Shown: positions 55,858 through 64,000 of the stretch, piece by piece
How the letters are laid out: every line of letters starts with the position of its first letter
Numbering within the stretch: position 1 is the first letter of the stretch
Origin: Haloarcula rubra
Lineage (GTDB): Archaea > Halobacteriota > Halobacteria > Halobacteriales > Haloarculaceae
Direction: 5' to 3'
Length of the DNA: 64,000 nt
Assembly (NCBI RefSeq): GCF_019599465.1
Contig: NZ_RKLR01000009.1
Location: 62,001 to 126,000 of the forward strand
Notes under the pieces: generated by a model
Seen by the model: only the letters and a program-made list of their open reading frames with translations
Told to the model about the DNA's origin: nothing
Database searches by the model: none
Translations under genes and position numbers: made by a program

Positions 55858-55878
55858 CTTAGGGAAGTTCTCCCTAAG
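55858..55878. promoter_or_regulatory. 8+5+8 inverted repeat, candidate operator
   Basis: CTTAGGGA-agttc-TCCCTAAG lies in the 290-nt divergent region between the TauE/SafE gene (minus, 66 nt away) and the SoxB-like gene (plus, 204 nt away). It is embedded in CTTCTCCCTTAGGGAAGTTC, which also repeats TTCTCCC. Possible site of a sulfur-responsive regulator. Confidence 0.45.
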
Positions 55879-56081
55879 AAGCGTAAGGCCAGTGTCTCAC
55901 TCATCCTTTGCACCTGCCACTAGAACGCACTACGAGACTGATTTGCAAACCGAACTCGACCGCTCTCGGCTTTCAATCGACTATGTAGCCGATAGCGAAC
56001 CCATCCGTGGTCTTGTGCGGTCTTTCGAATTTCAACCACAATTTATGAACAGCCAACGGTCGTATCTCCAGTCGCATCACG

Positions 56082-57866
56082 ATGAACCAGGACGAGACAT
56101 CCGTCGGCGAGTGGCAATCCCTAGACGGTGACCCTGCGCGTGACAGCACAGACGACCCAGACGTCGTCTTCGCGCACGTCAGCGACCTCCACGGACAGCT
56201 CACGCCACGCCACCAGGTCTACTACGACAACCCAACGTCGAAACCGAACTTCGAGTTCAGAGACGACGACCGCGTCATCAAGCGCGGTGGCGGGGTTCCC
56301 CTGCTCGCGGCCAAACTGGACGAACTCCGCGAGGACGACGAGGTCTGTACCCTGATGAGTGGTGATACGTTCCACGGCTCCGCCGTAACCACCTACACCG
56401 ACGGGCGGGCAATGCTCGAGCCCATCAACGAGCACGTCGCGCCCGACGTCTATGTCCCCGGGAACTGGGATTACTCGAACGAGGCCGTCGAGGACGGCAA
56501 CTTCGTGGAACTCATGGATGACCTTGACGCCCCGATCCTCGCGAACAACCTCTACGACTGGGAGACTGACAAGCGGCTGTACGACGCGTACAGCATCCTT
56601 GAGGTCGGTGGACTCTCTGTAGGCGTCGTCGGCATGACGAACGTCTACGTCGACCGGATGGCTCCTTCGTTCTGGAAAGGGAAGTACCGCTTCGGGAAGC
56701 ATCCCGCGCTCCTCGAAGAGTCCGCACAGGCCGCCCGCGATGACGGCGCGGATGTCGTAGTCGCAGTCACCGAAATCGGCCTGCCGTGGATGGTCCAGGC
56801 TGCGAAAGACTGTGAGAGCGTGGACGTGATGTTCAGCGCGCACACCCACGAGTATACGTACGAACCTATCGTCGTCGAGGAGACCGAAACCGTGGTCCTC
56901 GAATCCGGCATGGGCGAAGCGCTCGGCCGTGTCGACCTCCGAATTCGAGACGAGGAGATACAGTTCAGACACCACCTCTACTGCCTCACCGAGGACGGCG
57001 AGTACACGCCGGACCCGGACGCCGATGCACAGGAAACCGTCGAGTCGGTGCGTGCACCGTTCTTCGAAGAAAATCCAGAATTCGAGCGTGGAGCCGGCAC
57101 GCTCGAACGCCCCCTGGATACGACCGTCGGGCAGACGGACACGCCACTCTATCGGCAGTCGTTCCTCGAAAGTGCCTGGAACACGCTGTTCAATGACGCA
57201 CTGCAGGCACACTTCGACACCGACCTCGCCGTCTCACACGGGTTCCGGTACGGGACCGCTATCCCACCCGGTGACATCACGCTCGGCGAACTGTACACGT
57301 TCTTCCCGATGGCGACGCCCGTTGCCCGCGGCGTCGCGTACGGCCAGCAACTCACGAGCCACATGGAGGAGTTCCTCGAAGACAACTTCACGCCGTACCC
57401 CTACGACCAGGAGGACGGCCGCGTCCGAAATTTCTCCTCGAATGTCGAGGTGACCGTCGACCCGACCGCCAAGCGCGGCCGTCGCCTCGTCGAGATGCGT
57501 ATCGACGACGAGTTGGTCGACCCGGAGGAAACGTACTCGGTGGCGACGTTCCGCCGTCCTGGCGACCCAGAACGTGACCTCGGCAACTGCGGGTTCCCGT
57601 TCCAGGACGTTGAGGTCGACGACGGGACGATACCTGTCGACGTCATCGTGGAGTACCTCGAAGAGCACTCACCAGTCGACTACGAGGTGATGGGGCTGGT
57701 CGAGACCGCAGACGACGGCGGTCGGGCACAGAACACGCCCGCCGACGGGCCGTATCCGTTCATCCAACCGGGCGTCGACTACCGGGACGGAGAGGCCTAC
57801 TGCGAGACGTCCATGATTCCCCGTGGGAACGTTTTCCCCGAAGAAGGGCGTAATCGAATGCGTTAG
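56082..57866 (+). CDS. SoxB-like thiosulfohydrolase / 5'-nucleotidase-family protein
   Basis: A 594-residue two-domain protein. The metallophosphatase part has AHVSDLHGQLTP, GDTFHGSAV, GNWDYSNE, TEIGLPWM and SAHTHEY. Usual 5'-nucleotidases have GNHE; SoxB has Trp in place of the catalytic His. Here GNWD keeps Asn and has Trp, and a SYRFG-like PSFWKGKYRFGKHP resembles SoxB. The C-terminal domain is nucleotidase-like. No signal peptide was seen, unlike periplasmic SoxB. With rhodanese-MBL and multicopper oxidase genes downstream, sulfur oxidation is a fair reading. Confidence 0.8.
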   Translation: MNQDETSVGEWQSLDGDPARDSTDDPDVVFAHVSDLHGQLTPRHQVYYDNPTSKPNFEFRDDDRVIKRGGGVPLLAAKLDELREDDEVCTLMSGDTFHGSAVTTYTDGRAMLEPINEHVAPDVYVPGNWDYSNEAVEDGNFVELMDDLDAPILANNLYDWETDKRLYDAYSILEVGGLSVGVVGMTNVYVDRMAPSFWKGKYRFGKHPALLEESAQAARDDGADVVVAVTEIGLPWMVQAAKDCESVDVMFSAHTHEYTYEPIVVEETETVVLESGMGEALGRVDLRIRDEEIQFRHHLYCLTEDGEYTPDPDADAQETVESVRAPFFEENPEFERGAGTLERPLDTTVGQTDTPLYRQSFLESAWNTLFNDALQAHFDTDLAVSHGFRYGTAIPPGDITLGELYTFFPMATPVARGVAYGQQLTSHMEEFLEDNFTPYPYDQEDGRVRNFSSNVEVTVDPTAKRGRRLVEMRIDDELVDPEETYSVATFRRPGDPERDLGNCGFPFQDVEVDDGTIPVDVIVEYLEEHSPVDYEVMGLVETADDGGRAQNTPADGPYPFIQPGVDYRDGEAYCETSMIPRGNVFPEEGRNRMR

Positions 57867-57929
57867 ATAGCGACGGTACACGCGACAGATCCAACGAACG
57901 GCGAACGGACACTATACAGGTGAGATACG

Positions 57930-59078
57930 ATGGTCAAGAACATTACCGCGGAACAACTCGCGGACAAGATCGACGCCGACGAACAGTTCACGCTCATCGA
58001 CACGCGTCCCGAAGACAGCTTCGAGGCCTGGCACGTGCGTGACGCGGAGAACGTTCCGTACGACCCTGACGAGGGGTTGAGCGAGGACCAACTGAACGAG
58101 GTGAACGCGATGGTGGACGACCGGCCGGTCGTCGCTATCTGCGGGAAGGGTCTGACGTCGACACCGTTCGCGTTCGACCTCGACGAGCACGGCTACGACG
58201 ACGCCGAGGTCGTCACCGGCGGGATGGAAGAGTGGAGCAAAGTCTACGAGGTCGTCCCCATCGAGACGTCCAGCGACGACCTCGTCATTCGGCAGGTCCA
58301 GCGCCGGGCGAAGGGCTGTCTCGGCTACGTCGTCGGCTCGAAAGAGGCGGGAGAAGCCGTCGTAGTCGACGCAACCAGACAGACCGACCAGTTCAAAGTC
58401 GCTGCTCAGGACGCCGGGCTCTCCATAACACGCGTGCTCGATACGCATGTCCACGCCGATCACATCTCAGGCAGTCCGGCACTCGCCGACGAGGTCAGCG
58501 TACCCTACCACCTCGGCGAAGCAGCCAGTGAGCGCGGTGTCGAGTACGAATACGAACCGCTATCAGATGGAGAAGTCATCGAAGTCGGCGACGTCGAGAT
58601 CGAGGCGCTCCACACGCCGGGCCACACCTCCGAGATGATGAACTACCTCGTCGACGGCGAACTCCTGTTGACGGGCGATACGCTGTTCGTCGACTCCGTC
58701 GGGCGGACGGAACTCCAATTCGGGGAGGACGATGCCTCGCGTGGAGCGGAACTGCTGTACGACTCGCTCCACGAGACGATCCTCGACCTCCCGAACGACA
58801 CCACGATTCTGCCGGGCCACATCACCGTCACGAGCGACGGGCGCTACGAGAACGGCTCGCCCGGCGACCCCCTCGAGGCCCAGCTTGGCAATCTACGCGA
58901 GGAACTCGACTTCCTCGGGCTCGACCGCGAAACGTTCATCGAGCGATTAACCGAGGATGCCCCAGAGAAGCCCCCGAACTACGAGACAGTTATCGCCATC
59001 AACACCGGCAAAGAGACCGTCGACGACGAGGGCGAGGCGACAGAACTTGAACTGGGGCCGAACAACTGTGCCGCATAG
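57930..59078 (+). CDS. rhodanese - metallo-beta-lactamase fusion (persulfide dioxygenase-like)
   Basis: A 382-residue protein. Residues 1-112 form a rhodanese domain with active Cys in ICGKGLTS. The rest is an MBL domain of the ETHE1/glyoxalase II group: THVHADHISGS, TPGHTSEMMN, LTGDTLFVDSVGR and LPGHITVTS. ETHE1 enzymes oxidise glutathione persulfide; rhodanese moves sulfane sulfur. The GTG of the multicopper oxidase overlaps its end by 11 nt. It follows the SoxB-like gene by 63 nt. Confidence 0.9.
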   Translation: MVKNITAEQLADKIDADEQFTLIDTRPEDSFEAWHVRDAENVPYDPDEGLSEDQLNEVNAMVDDRPVVAICGKGLTSTPFAFDLDEHGYDDAEVVTGGMEEWSKVYEVVPIETSSDDLVIRQVQRRAKGCLGYVVGSKEAGEAVVVDATRQTDQFKVAAQDAGLSITRVLDTHVHADHISGSPALADEVSVPYHLGEAASERGVEYEYEPLSDGEVIEVGDVEIEALHTPGHTSEMMNYLVDGELLLTGDTLFVDSVGRTELQFGEDDASRGAELLYDSLHETILDLPNDTTILPGHITVTSDGRYENGSPGDPLEAQLGNLREELDFLGLDRETFIERLTEDAPEKPPNYETVIAINTGKETVDDEGEATELELGPNNCAA

Positions 59079-60501
59079 AGAACAACGGTCGCTCTCGCGC
59101 CGCAGGCTCCTCCAACTGACAGGGGCAACCACCCTCGGAGCGTTCGCGGGCTGCGCCGGTCAGCTACCGGACACCGGGAATGACGGTGGTCGTGAGGTAA
59201 CGCCACGCTCGACCGTCACTGACGAGCCAGATACGTCCGTCAGCCTCACCGCGGCGTCCGGAACCATTCGACCGTCCCCCGAGACGTCGACGGCCAACTG
59301 GACGTACAACGAGCAATTCCCGGGACCGGAGCTGCGCGTTCAGGAGGGTGACGTGCTCAGTGTCGAACTGACCAACGACCTCCGAGAGGAGACCACGATT
59401 CACTGGCACGGTATTCCGGTTCCGAATCCGGTCGATGGCGTGCCGAACGTGACCCAAGACCCGATCGCGTCCGGTGAGACGTTCACCTACACGTTCCGTG
59501 CTGAACCCGCCGGGACGTACTTCTATCACAGCCACGTCGGTCTCCAGCTCGACCGTGGGCTGCTCGGTCCACTAATCGTCGAAGAACCCAACCCGCACGT
59601 CGAGTACGACCGCGAGTACGTCGTCGTCGTCGACGATTACCTCCCCGGAGAGCCACGCCTCCCGTCGGACGGAGGGATGGGTGGCGGTGGTGGAATGGGT
59701 GGGGGAGGCGGGATGATGGGCGACGTTCGGCCGCCATACGAGGGACACCTGATCAACGGTCGACTGCCCGATGACCCTCAGACGTTCGACGTAACTGAGG
59801 GCCAGCGGGTTCGCTTCCGGTTCGTGAATGCTTCCAGTGCGACGGTCTTTGGGGTGCGGATCGCCGGCCACGAGATGACGGTGACCCATGCCGATGGCCA
59901 ACCCGTCGAACCCGTCGACGCAGACTCGTTCGTCTTCGGTGCCGGCGAGCGGTACGACGCCGTCGTCGAAGCGACGAATCCGGGGAAATGGTTCGTTCAG
60001 GCGGACGCACTCGACGGGAACGAACCACCAGCTAGAGCCGTCGTCGAGTACGGGTCTGCAGGTGATTCGGGCACCCCACAGCCTCCATCGTCTTCGAGTA
60101 ACCGATTGCAGTACGGCGACCTACGAGCGGTCTCCGCACTCGACGGTGTGAGCGGGCGTCCCGACCGGACGTTCGATCTGACGCTGTCTCGCGGCAGGGA
60201 TGAGTACGTGTGGACGATTGACGGACAGGCGTATCCGGACGCCGACCCGCTCCAGATTCGGCCCGGAGAACACGTCCGGATTCGGATGACCAATCAGAGC
60301 CCGGTCGTTCACCCGATGCACCTTCACGGCCACTTCTTTCAGGTTGGCAACGCGATCAAAGACACAGTTATCGTCCCCGGACATCGGGGACAGGTAACAC
60401 TAGATTTCCACGCAGACAATCCCGGCCGGTGGCTGTTCCACTGTCATAATCTGTACCATCTTGATGCGGGCATGGCACGCGTCATTAAATACGTCGAGTG
60501 A
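59068..60501 (+). CDS. multicopper oxidase with Gly/Met-rich insert
   Basis: A 477-residue protein starting at GTG 59068 inside the previous gene. The leader SRRRLLQLTGATTLGAF, then AGCAG, marks a Tat lipoprotein. Copper sites are HWHG, YHSHVG, HPMHLHGHFF and HCHNLYHLDAGM, so T1, T2 and T3 coppers are complete. An insert near residues 200-220, GGMGGGGGMGGGGGMMG, resembles Met-rich copper-oxidase inserts such as in CueO. It may oxidise Cu(I) or a sulfur or phenolic compound. Last gene of the SoxB-like operon. Confidence 0.93.
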   Translation: MPHREQRSLSRRRLLQLTGATTLGAFAGCAGQLPDTGNDGGREVTPRSTVTDEPDTSVSLTAASGTIRPSPETSTANWTYNEQFPGPELRVQEGDVLSVELTNDLREETTIHWHGIPVPNPVDGVPNVTQDPIASGETFTYTFRAEPAGTYFYHSHVGLQLDRGLLGPLIVEEPNPHVEYDREYVVVVDDYLPGEPRLPSDGGMGGGGGMGGGGGMMGDVRPPYEGHLINGRLPDDPQTFDVTEGQRVRFRFVNASSATVFGVRIAGHEMTVTHADGQPVEPVDADSFVFGAGERYDAVVEATNPGKWFVQADALDGNEPPARAVVEYGSAGDSGTPQPPSSSSNRLQYGDLRAVSALDGVSGRPDRTFDLTLSRGRDEYVWTIDGQAYPDADPLQIRPGEHVRIRMTNQSPVVHPMHLHGHFFQVGNAIKDTVIVPGHRGQVTLDFHADNPGRWLFHCHNLYHLDAGMARVIKYVE

Positions 60502-60599
60502 CCGGGTCTCGACGTTCGCTCCCCTTCTCCGCATGGCCGTATAGAGTGAGTTTAGGAGGTGAATAGTATTCCTTTCGACGCGTGTACCACAAACCGTAT

Positions 60600-61178
60600 A
60601 TGCTATTTCGTAGACTCGGTGCGAAGCTTCCGATAGTTCTCGCGGCGATAGCGGTACTGCTCGTTCTAACGAGTGGTGTCGCCCTCGCCGCTCCCGGTCA
60701 CGATGATGGGTCGACAGCGACGGACGACGGTCATCAGGACGGTTCCGGTTTGGCGTGGACGGTCAGCATCGCGGGGTTATTCGTAGCAATCACGGCCGTC
60801 CCTGCTGCCCCGACGTACTGGTTTGGGAAACAGCGTGACCGCGTCTCCGACCTGGAGAGTATCCATTTCCTCGCAGTGGGGTTGATACTATTCAGTGCGG
60901 CCGTCCACCTGTATCTCTACTTCCAGCACGGCGAACTGCTGATGTTATTAGCTGGTGCGGGCTTCCTCGGAGCAGTTGTACTGTTCTTCCTCGGATTCAG
61001 TCGTCGGATACTCTACCTCGTCGGGGTCGCCTTCGTCGCGGTACAGCTCGTCCTCTGGGCAGTCAGCGGTATGCCTCATCTCCAGAGTTACGGCCTCCTC
61101 GATAAAATCGCACAGGTCCTGCTCCTCGGTGTGCTCGGCTACCTCCTCTGGGGAGAGCAGTTGGCGAACTCAGTATAA
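60600..61178 (+). CDS. membrane protein with signal-like N terminus
   Basis: A 192-residue protein from ATG 60600 (GTG 60582 also possible). A hydrophobic leader ends in GVALAAPGHDDG, followed by a His/Asp-rich loop and five helices. HFLAVGLILFSAAVHLYLYFQHG is part of the core. No family was recognised. It follows the multicopper oxidase by 98 nt. Confidence 0.75.
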   Translation: MLFRRLGAKLPIVLAAIAVLLVLTSGVALAAPGHDDGSTATDDGHQDGSGLAWTVSIAGLFVAITAVPAAPTYWFGKQRDRVSDLESIHFLAVGLILFSAAVHLYLYFQHGELLMLLAGAGFLGAVVLFFLGFSRRILYLVGVAFVAVQLVLWAVSGMPHLQSYGLLDKIAQVLLLGVLGYLLWGEQLANSV

Positions 61179-61222
61179 CACACTGGCCGATACTCCGGGC
61201 CACTCGCGTCTGGAGTTTACTT

Positions 61223-61390
61223 ATGAGCCAGCCGCTTTCCGACTGCGAGCGGTTGGACTGGTGTCACGGTGTTCCAGCATTCGCCGAGGCCGTGACGACG
61301 GGGTACCGAACTAAACTACAATTCTCTTTGTGGATTGTTCTGTGGGTAAGTTCCAATAACGGCGATCAGTATCCACTGAATACCGTGTAG
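61223..61390 (+). CDS. possible 55-aa ORF
   Basis: A short frame beginning MSQPLSDCERLDWCHGVP, with a hydrophobic C-terminal half. It fills the 284-nt space before the ArsR-like gene. No homology was recognised and the coding support is weak. Confidence 0.22.
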   Translation: MSQPLSDCERLDWCHGVPAFAEAVTTGYRTKLQFSLWIVLWVSSNNGDQYPLNTV

Positions 61391-61462
61391 ATGCTTGGAA
61401 GCGGATTATATTTAAATTACCTGACCCCAGCACTTACTGTGTACGGAACCGAGTGACCCCAT

Positions 61463-61918
61463 ATGATAGATGTATTCGCCATGTCGTCGAACCAAGTTCT
61501 TCGATTAGATGACGAAGAAACCCAACCCGTACTAACCGCCCTCTCCTCCGAATCGGCTCGACAGATACTGTCAGTCCTTAACGACCAACCAGCAACGGTT
61601 TCAGAACTAGCTGATCATACCGGACTAACCCCTCAAAACGTGTCCTACCATCTCAACAAACTCACCGACGCAGAACTTGTCATCGAAAACGGATCACGAG
61701 GGTCTGGTGCGAACGAAGCGACTGTCTACACCGCCGAAAAGAATATTGTTCTCTCGACAGATGACGGTGTCGGCCAGCGCACCCCATTCTTGGGTGTACT
61801 GTGTCTCACGATCGTGGCGCTCTTGATTGTCGCTTGTTTCCACTCGTTTACAAATCTTCCAGTGGAGCTTGCTTCGATGGTGATTGGGGAACTGAATCTT
61901 CCCGAGATACTATTCTAG
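61463..61918 (+). CDS. ArsR-like winged-helix protein with C-terminal helices
   Basis: A 151-residue protein (ATG 61481 is an alternative start). LTALSSESARQILSVLND, SELADHTGLTPQNVSYHLNKL and the ATVYTAEKN wing form an ArsR-like HTH. The C-terminal 40 residues hold one to two hydrophobic helices, so the regulator is probably membrane-tethered. TATATTTAAAT around 61408-61418 is its likely TATA region. Ligand unknown. Confidence 0.83.
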   Translation: MIDVFAMSSNQVLRLDDEETQPVLTALSSESARQILSVLNDQPATVSELADHTGLTPQNVSYHLNKLTDAELVIENGSRGSGANEATVYTAEKNIVLSTDDGVGQRTPFLGVLCLTIVALLIVACFHSFTNLPVELASMVIGELNLPEILF

Positions 61919-62059
61919 AACATCGTTCCACCAACCAGTCAGTGGTTAGTCTATTCTGTAACCACAACCGTCAGCAGACCAAATGGCACGTTGGTTATAG
62001 TAGTCGGCATTCTCGCACCGCACGTGAACAATACAGTTACCCAATTCAGGACTGACCGT

Positions 62060-62995
62060 CTAGTCTAGGTAGCCAAGTTGTCGAAGGTGCTCGTCAACGT
62101 CTCTCGCTTCCTTTTGATTGGGCGGCTTCAACGTCGATTCAAACGTCTCTTCGTCAGTGGCTGTCGTCTCGGCCCACGGTACCCGCCGAACCTCTGGAAC
62201 AGGCACTGCATAGCGGTGCATATACATGCCCCATTCACCGTAGGCATTGCCGTGATCGGCGCTCAGAGCCACCTTCTCGGCGTCTAAATTCTTCAATAGT
62301 ATTTCGACTTCGTCCAGCACCCAGCGAAGATTATCGAGATATGCATCCCAGACTTTCTCGTAGTCACCGCCGCTCTTGAGATACTCGAACGGTTCAATTT
62401 CCCACGGTTCGAGCGTCTCTCGCCCCTCCGCTATCGCTCGCGCGGTGAACGGGTGATGTGGCTGTTCGTAGTGGACGACCAACCGGCGCGGATTTCGTTC
62501 TCGACCGACGCTAATTGCTCGGTCCGTCACTGGTCGTGGGAGAGTCAACCCGACCGGAGGTGGATCGGCGTATCTCCAGGGCTGGTCGATATATTCGAAG
62601 TCCTCGTGGCTGACCGTCTGCCAATCGGTCCACGAAATACCGCGACCGTCTTCGGGAAATTCTCGATTCCAGAGGACGCGCTCGGTGAACGCGTTCGCGG
62701 AAACGAGAGCCGTCTGTTCGATATCCGAACGGTATCGTTCGGTGAACGTCTGGGCGATCCACTCAGCAGACGCCGACCCCACCGACCAGATGGTATCGAT
62801 GTCTCCTATGAAATCATACTCCGGGGCCACCTCCCGGAGCGCATCCACTCGACACGTATCGAGTATGACGAGCGCGTCCCAGTCTCGTTCATAGACGTTG
62901 GTCCCGATAGGATATCGGGACAGGACAGACATTGCTGCGCCCACGTACTGGTAATATGCACGCTTGAGTAGGGATGTCACAGGACTAGCTCTCAC
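62060..62995 (-). CDS. alkaline phosphatase/sulfatase-superfamily protein
   Basis: A 311-residue protein: WDALVILDTCRVDALREV at the metal/nucleophile site, VVHYEQPHHPFTARAI, and ALSADHGNAYGEWGMYMHR (Asp-His-Gly plus His ligands). Haloarchaeal glycan loci carry many such proteins. The nucleophile position is Thr/Cys in ILDTCRVD. The hydrolysed group, phosphate or sulfate, cannot be told. A single gene. Confidence 0.85.
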   Translation of the reverse strand: MRASPVTSLLKRAYYQYVGAAMSVLSRYPIGTNVYERDWDALVILDTCRVDALREVAPEYDFIGDIDTIWSVGSASAEWIAQTFTERYRSDIEQTALVSANAFTERVLWNREFPEDGRGISWTDWQTVSHEDFEYIDQPWRYADPPPVGLTLPRPVTDRAISVGRERNPRRLVVHYEQPHHPFTARAIAEGRETLEPWEIEPFEYLKSGGDYEKVWDAYLDNLRWVLDEVEILLKNLDAEKVALSADHGNAYGEWGMYMHRYAVPVPEVRRVPWAETTATDEETFESTLKPPNQKEARDVDEHLRQLGYLD

Positions 62996-63419
62996 AGACT
63001 AGCAGTATCGTTATTCACTTCGTGTGTCCTTCTGAAAGGCACTAACGCCGAGATTTTTTCCACCAAACCACATTCGAATTAGTAAAACCGTGTCAGATGG
63101 CCTAAAAAGAGATTGGTAGTAATTAGCGCCTCTACGTGGAGTTTGGTTTCGCAGACGTAGATAGTCAGTCGTTCCTGAACGCCTTTCACGCTGTCATTCC
63201 GCTGGAAGAGTTTCGTCGTGCCACTACCGCTGGCTCTGAACCGTTCCACGACATTGACCGATGGCTACGATTGCCTGACGAATTTAGCTGGGATGGACGG
63301 TCTTGTTCCTGAGAAACGATTAGATGGCGCTATACACGTTCTTGGACGTTCTCCTGCGTGGGTTCACACCCATCGCGATAACCCTCGAGCGGTCCTACGA
63401 CTAACTGAGGCGAAAGACA
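62996..63419. other. 424-nt region without a confirmed gene
   Basis: The left half is AT-rich and without a convincing frame. A 58-residue frame from GTG 63136 to 63312 (FADVDSQSFLNAFHAVIPLE, then FRRATTAGSEPFHDIDRW) looks protein-like but has no match I recognise and a stop just upstream. It may be the remnant of a larger gene or an insertion element. Confidence 0.5.
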
Positions 63420-63716
63420 ATGACCAACTACACCATCGGTCGCTGGCTGCTTGTGGCGCTTGCGATTGTCGGACTCGCGTTCGCCGCCCCCGTGGTCAGC
63501 GCACATGACAACGACACGACCGCAGACGACGCGCCCACTGACAACGCTACCGCTGATGACTGGGCGGCCTGGATGGAAGGCCACATGACCGAGCACATGG
63601 GCCCCGGTGCCACCGAGTGGATGGAATCGCACATGGGTGTGACCGTCGACGAGATGGCCCAGGACATGGCTGACGACGACTACAACGGCGGAATGTACGG
63701 GCAGGGCCACTGCTGA
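63420..63716 (+). CDS. small secreted Met/His/Asp-rich protein
   Basis: A 98-residue protein. A signal peptide ends in PVVSAHDND. The mature part is acidic with Met/His repeats: WMEGHMTEHMGPG, WMESHMGVT, and a C-terminal MYGQGHC. Such residues could hold copper outside the cell. It precedes a gene for a Gly/Met-rich membrane protein by 58 nt. Confidence 0.8.
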   Translation: MTNYTIGRWLLVALAIVGLAFAAPVVSAHDNDTTADDAPTDNATADDWAAWMEGHMTEHMGPGATEWMESHMGVTVDEMAQDMADDDYNGGMYGQGHC

Positions 63717-63774
63717 TAGACCCTGACCGTTTCGATCGCTTCGACCGAACACCGCGACTACCCAATACACGACA

Positions 63775-64000
63775 ATGACGCAACTCACCACTAACCTCGG
63801 ACGCACTGCTCGTCGACTAACCATATTCGCCGTCCCGCTGCTAGTCGCAACGACTGGAACGGCTGCCGCAATGGGCGGAGGCTACGGCGGCGGTATGACG
63901 GGTGGCGGCTGGGGCGGTATGGGCGGACTCGGCGGCTTCGGGATGCTCGGCGGCGGGATGTTCCTCTGGCCGCTCCTCCTGATCGGACTCATCCTGCTCT
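63775..64000 (+). CDS. Gly/Met-rich membrane protein, partial
   Basis: 75 residues are visible before the window ends. The leader ends in GTAAAMGGG, followed by GGMTGGGWGGMGGLGG with Gly/Met repeats and then a hydrophobic helix. The pattern resembles the SHOCT-type protein at 15472 and the loop at 32640-32740. A C-terminal SHOCT domain beyond the edge would fit but is not seen. Confidence 0.75.
   Translation, partial: MTQLTTNLGRTARRLTIFAVPLLVATTGTAAAMGGGYGGGMTGGGWGGMGGLGGFGMLGGGMFLWPLLLIGLILL

Noticed and set aside
59656-59720. Gly/Met codon repeats read as a minisatellite
   Set aside because: The repeat is inside the open frame of the multicopper oxidase and is better explained as protein sequence.

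Overview
The window is haloarchaeal chromosome or megaplasmid DNA. The evidence is acidic proteins, GC-rich third codon positions, many GTG starts and ATGA-type stop/start overlaps, TATA-like boxes about 26 nt before start codons (leaderless transcripts), halocyanins with Tat-lipoprotein leaders, HFX_2341-type and TRASH-domain regulators, and a haloarchaeal-type tRNA-Glu. No rRNA, CRISPR array or intact transposon was seen. The genus cannot be named from the sequence.

Layout. 1-4.1 kb: the end of cydA and all of cydB (bd oxidase), a tRNA-Glu(CTC) and several membrane proteins. 4.1-7.1 kb: a FixI-like P1B ATPase with an atypical CPW motif and a PadR regulator. 7.2-12.5 kb: an accessory island with a Doc/Fic-like protein, a 34-aa leaderless gene, and the operon Ubl+E2-like fusion -> JAB+E1 fusion -> KTSC protein, divergent from a CARF-like regulator. 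The island is closed by an integrase remnant and a 47-aa YHS protein. 12.6-18 kb: ABC1 kinase, TauE/SafE, SHOCT, DoxX, an HTH/3-TM pair and an NAD(P)-binding protein. 18.2-20.4 kb: reverse-transsulfuration-like pair. 20.7-24.9 kb: DUF411 lipoprotein, methyltransferases, an aspartoacylase-like enzyme and an ICMT-like enzyme. 25-34 kb: copper core with CopB, CopZ, a Lrp-TRASH regulator, CopA and a membrane/halocyanin operon. 34-45.5 kb: transporters, a YHS permease, ICMT and DoxX proteins, an FAD reductase, aconitase, a Tat-exported Lon-like protein and a CPBP-type protease. 45.6-54.9 kb: a second halocyanin, a second HTH/3-TM module, stress proteins, a second YHS permease, a membrane-methyltransferase fusion and a cytosolic Cys-rich copper-storage-like protein. 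55-60.5 kb: a sulfur block with TauE/SafE, a SoxB-like enzyme, rhodanese-MBL and a multicopper oxidase. 60.6-64 kb: membrane, regulatory and small secreted proteins.

How it fits together. Most of the window looks like a metal- and sulfur-handling region. Three P1B ATPases, CopZ, two YHS permeases, two blue copper proteins, a Csp-like protein and a multicopper oxidase sit with thiol and sulfur enzymes. A 14-15 nt motif, roughly CTTAGAATTCCAAAG, recurs upstream of five metal-associated transcription units and may be the site of the Lrp-TRASH regulator. The best candidate for a poorly described system is the compact ubiquitin-like operon at 8.3-11.3 kb with its CARF-like regulator. Its E2-like domain has no cysteine, and its last gene, a KTSC protein, is translationally coupled to the E1.
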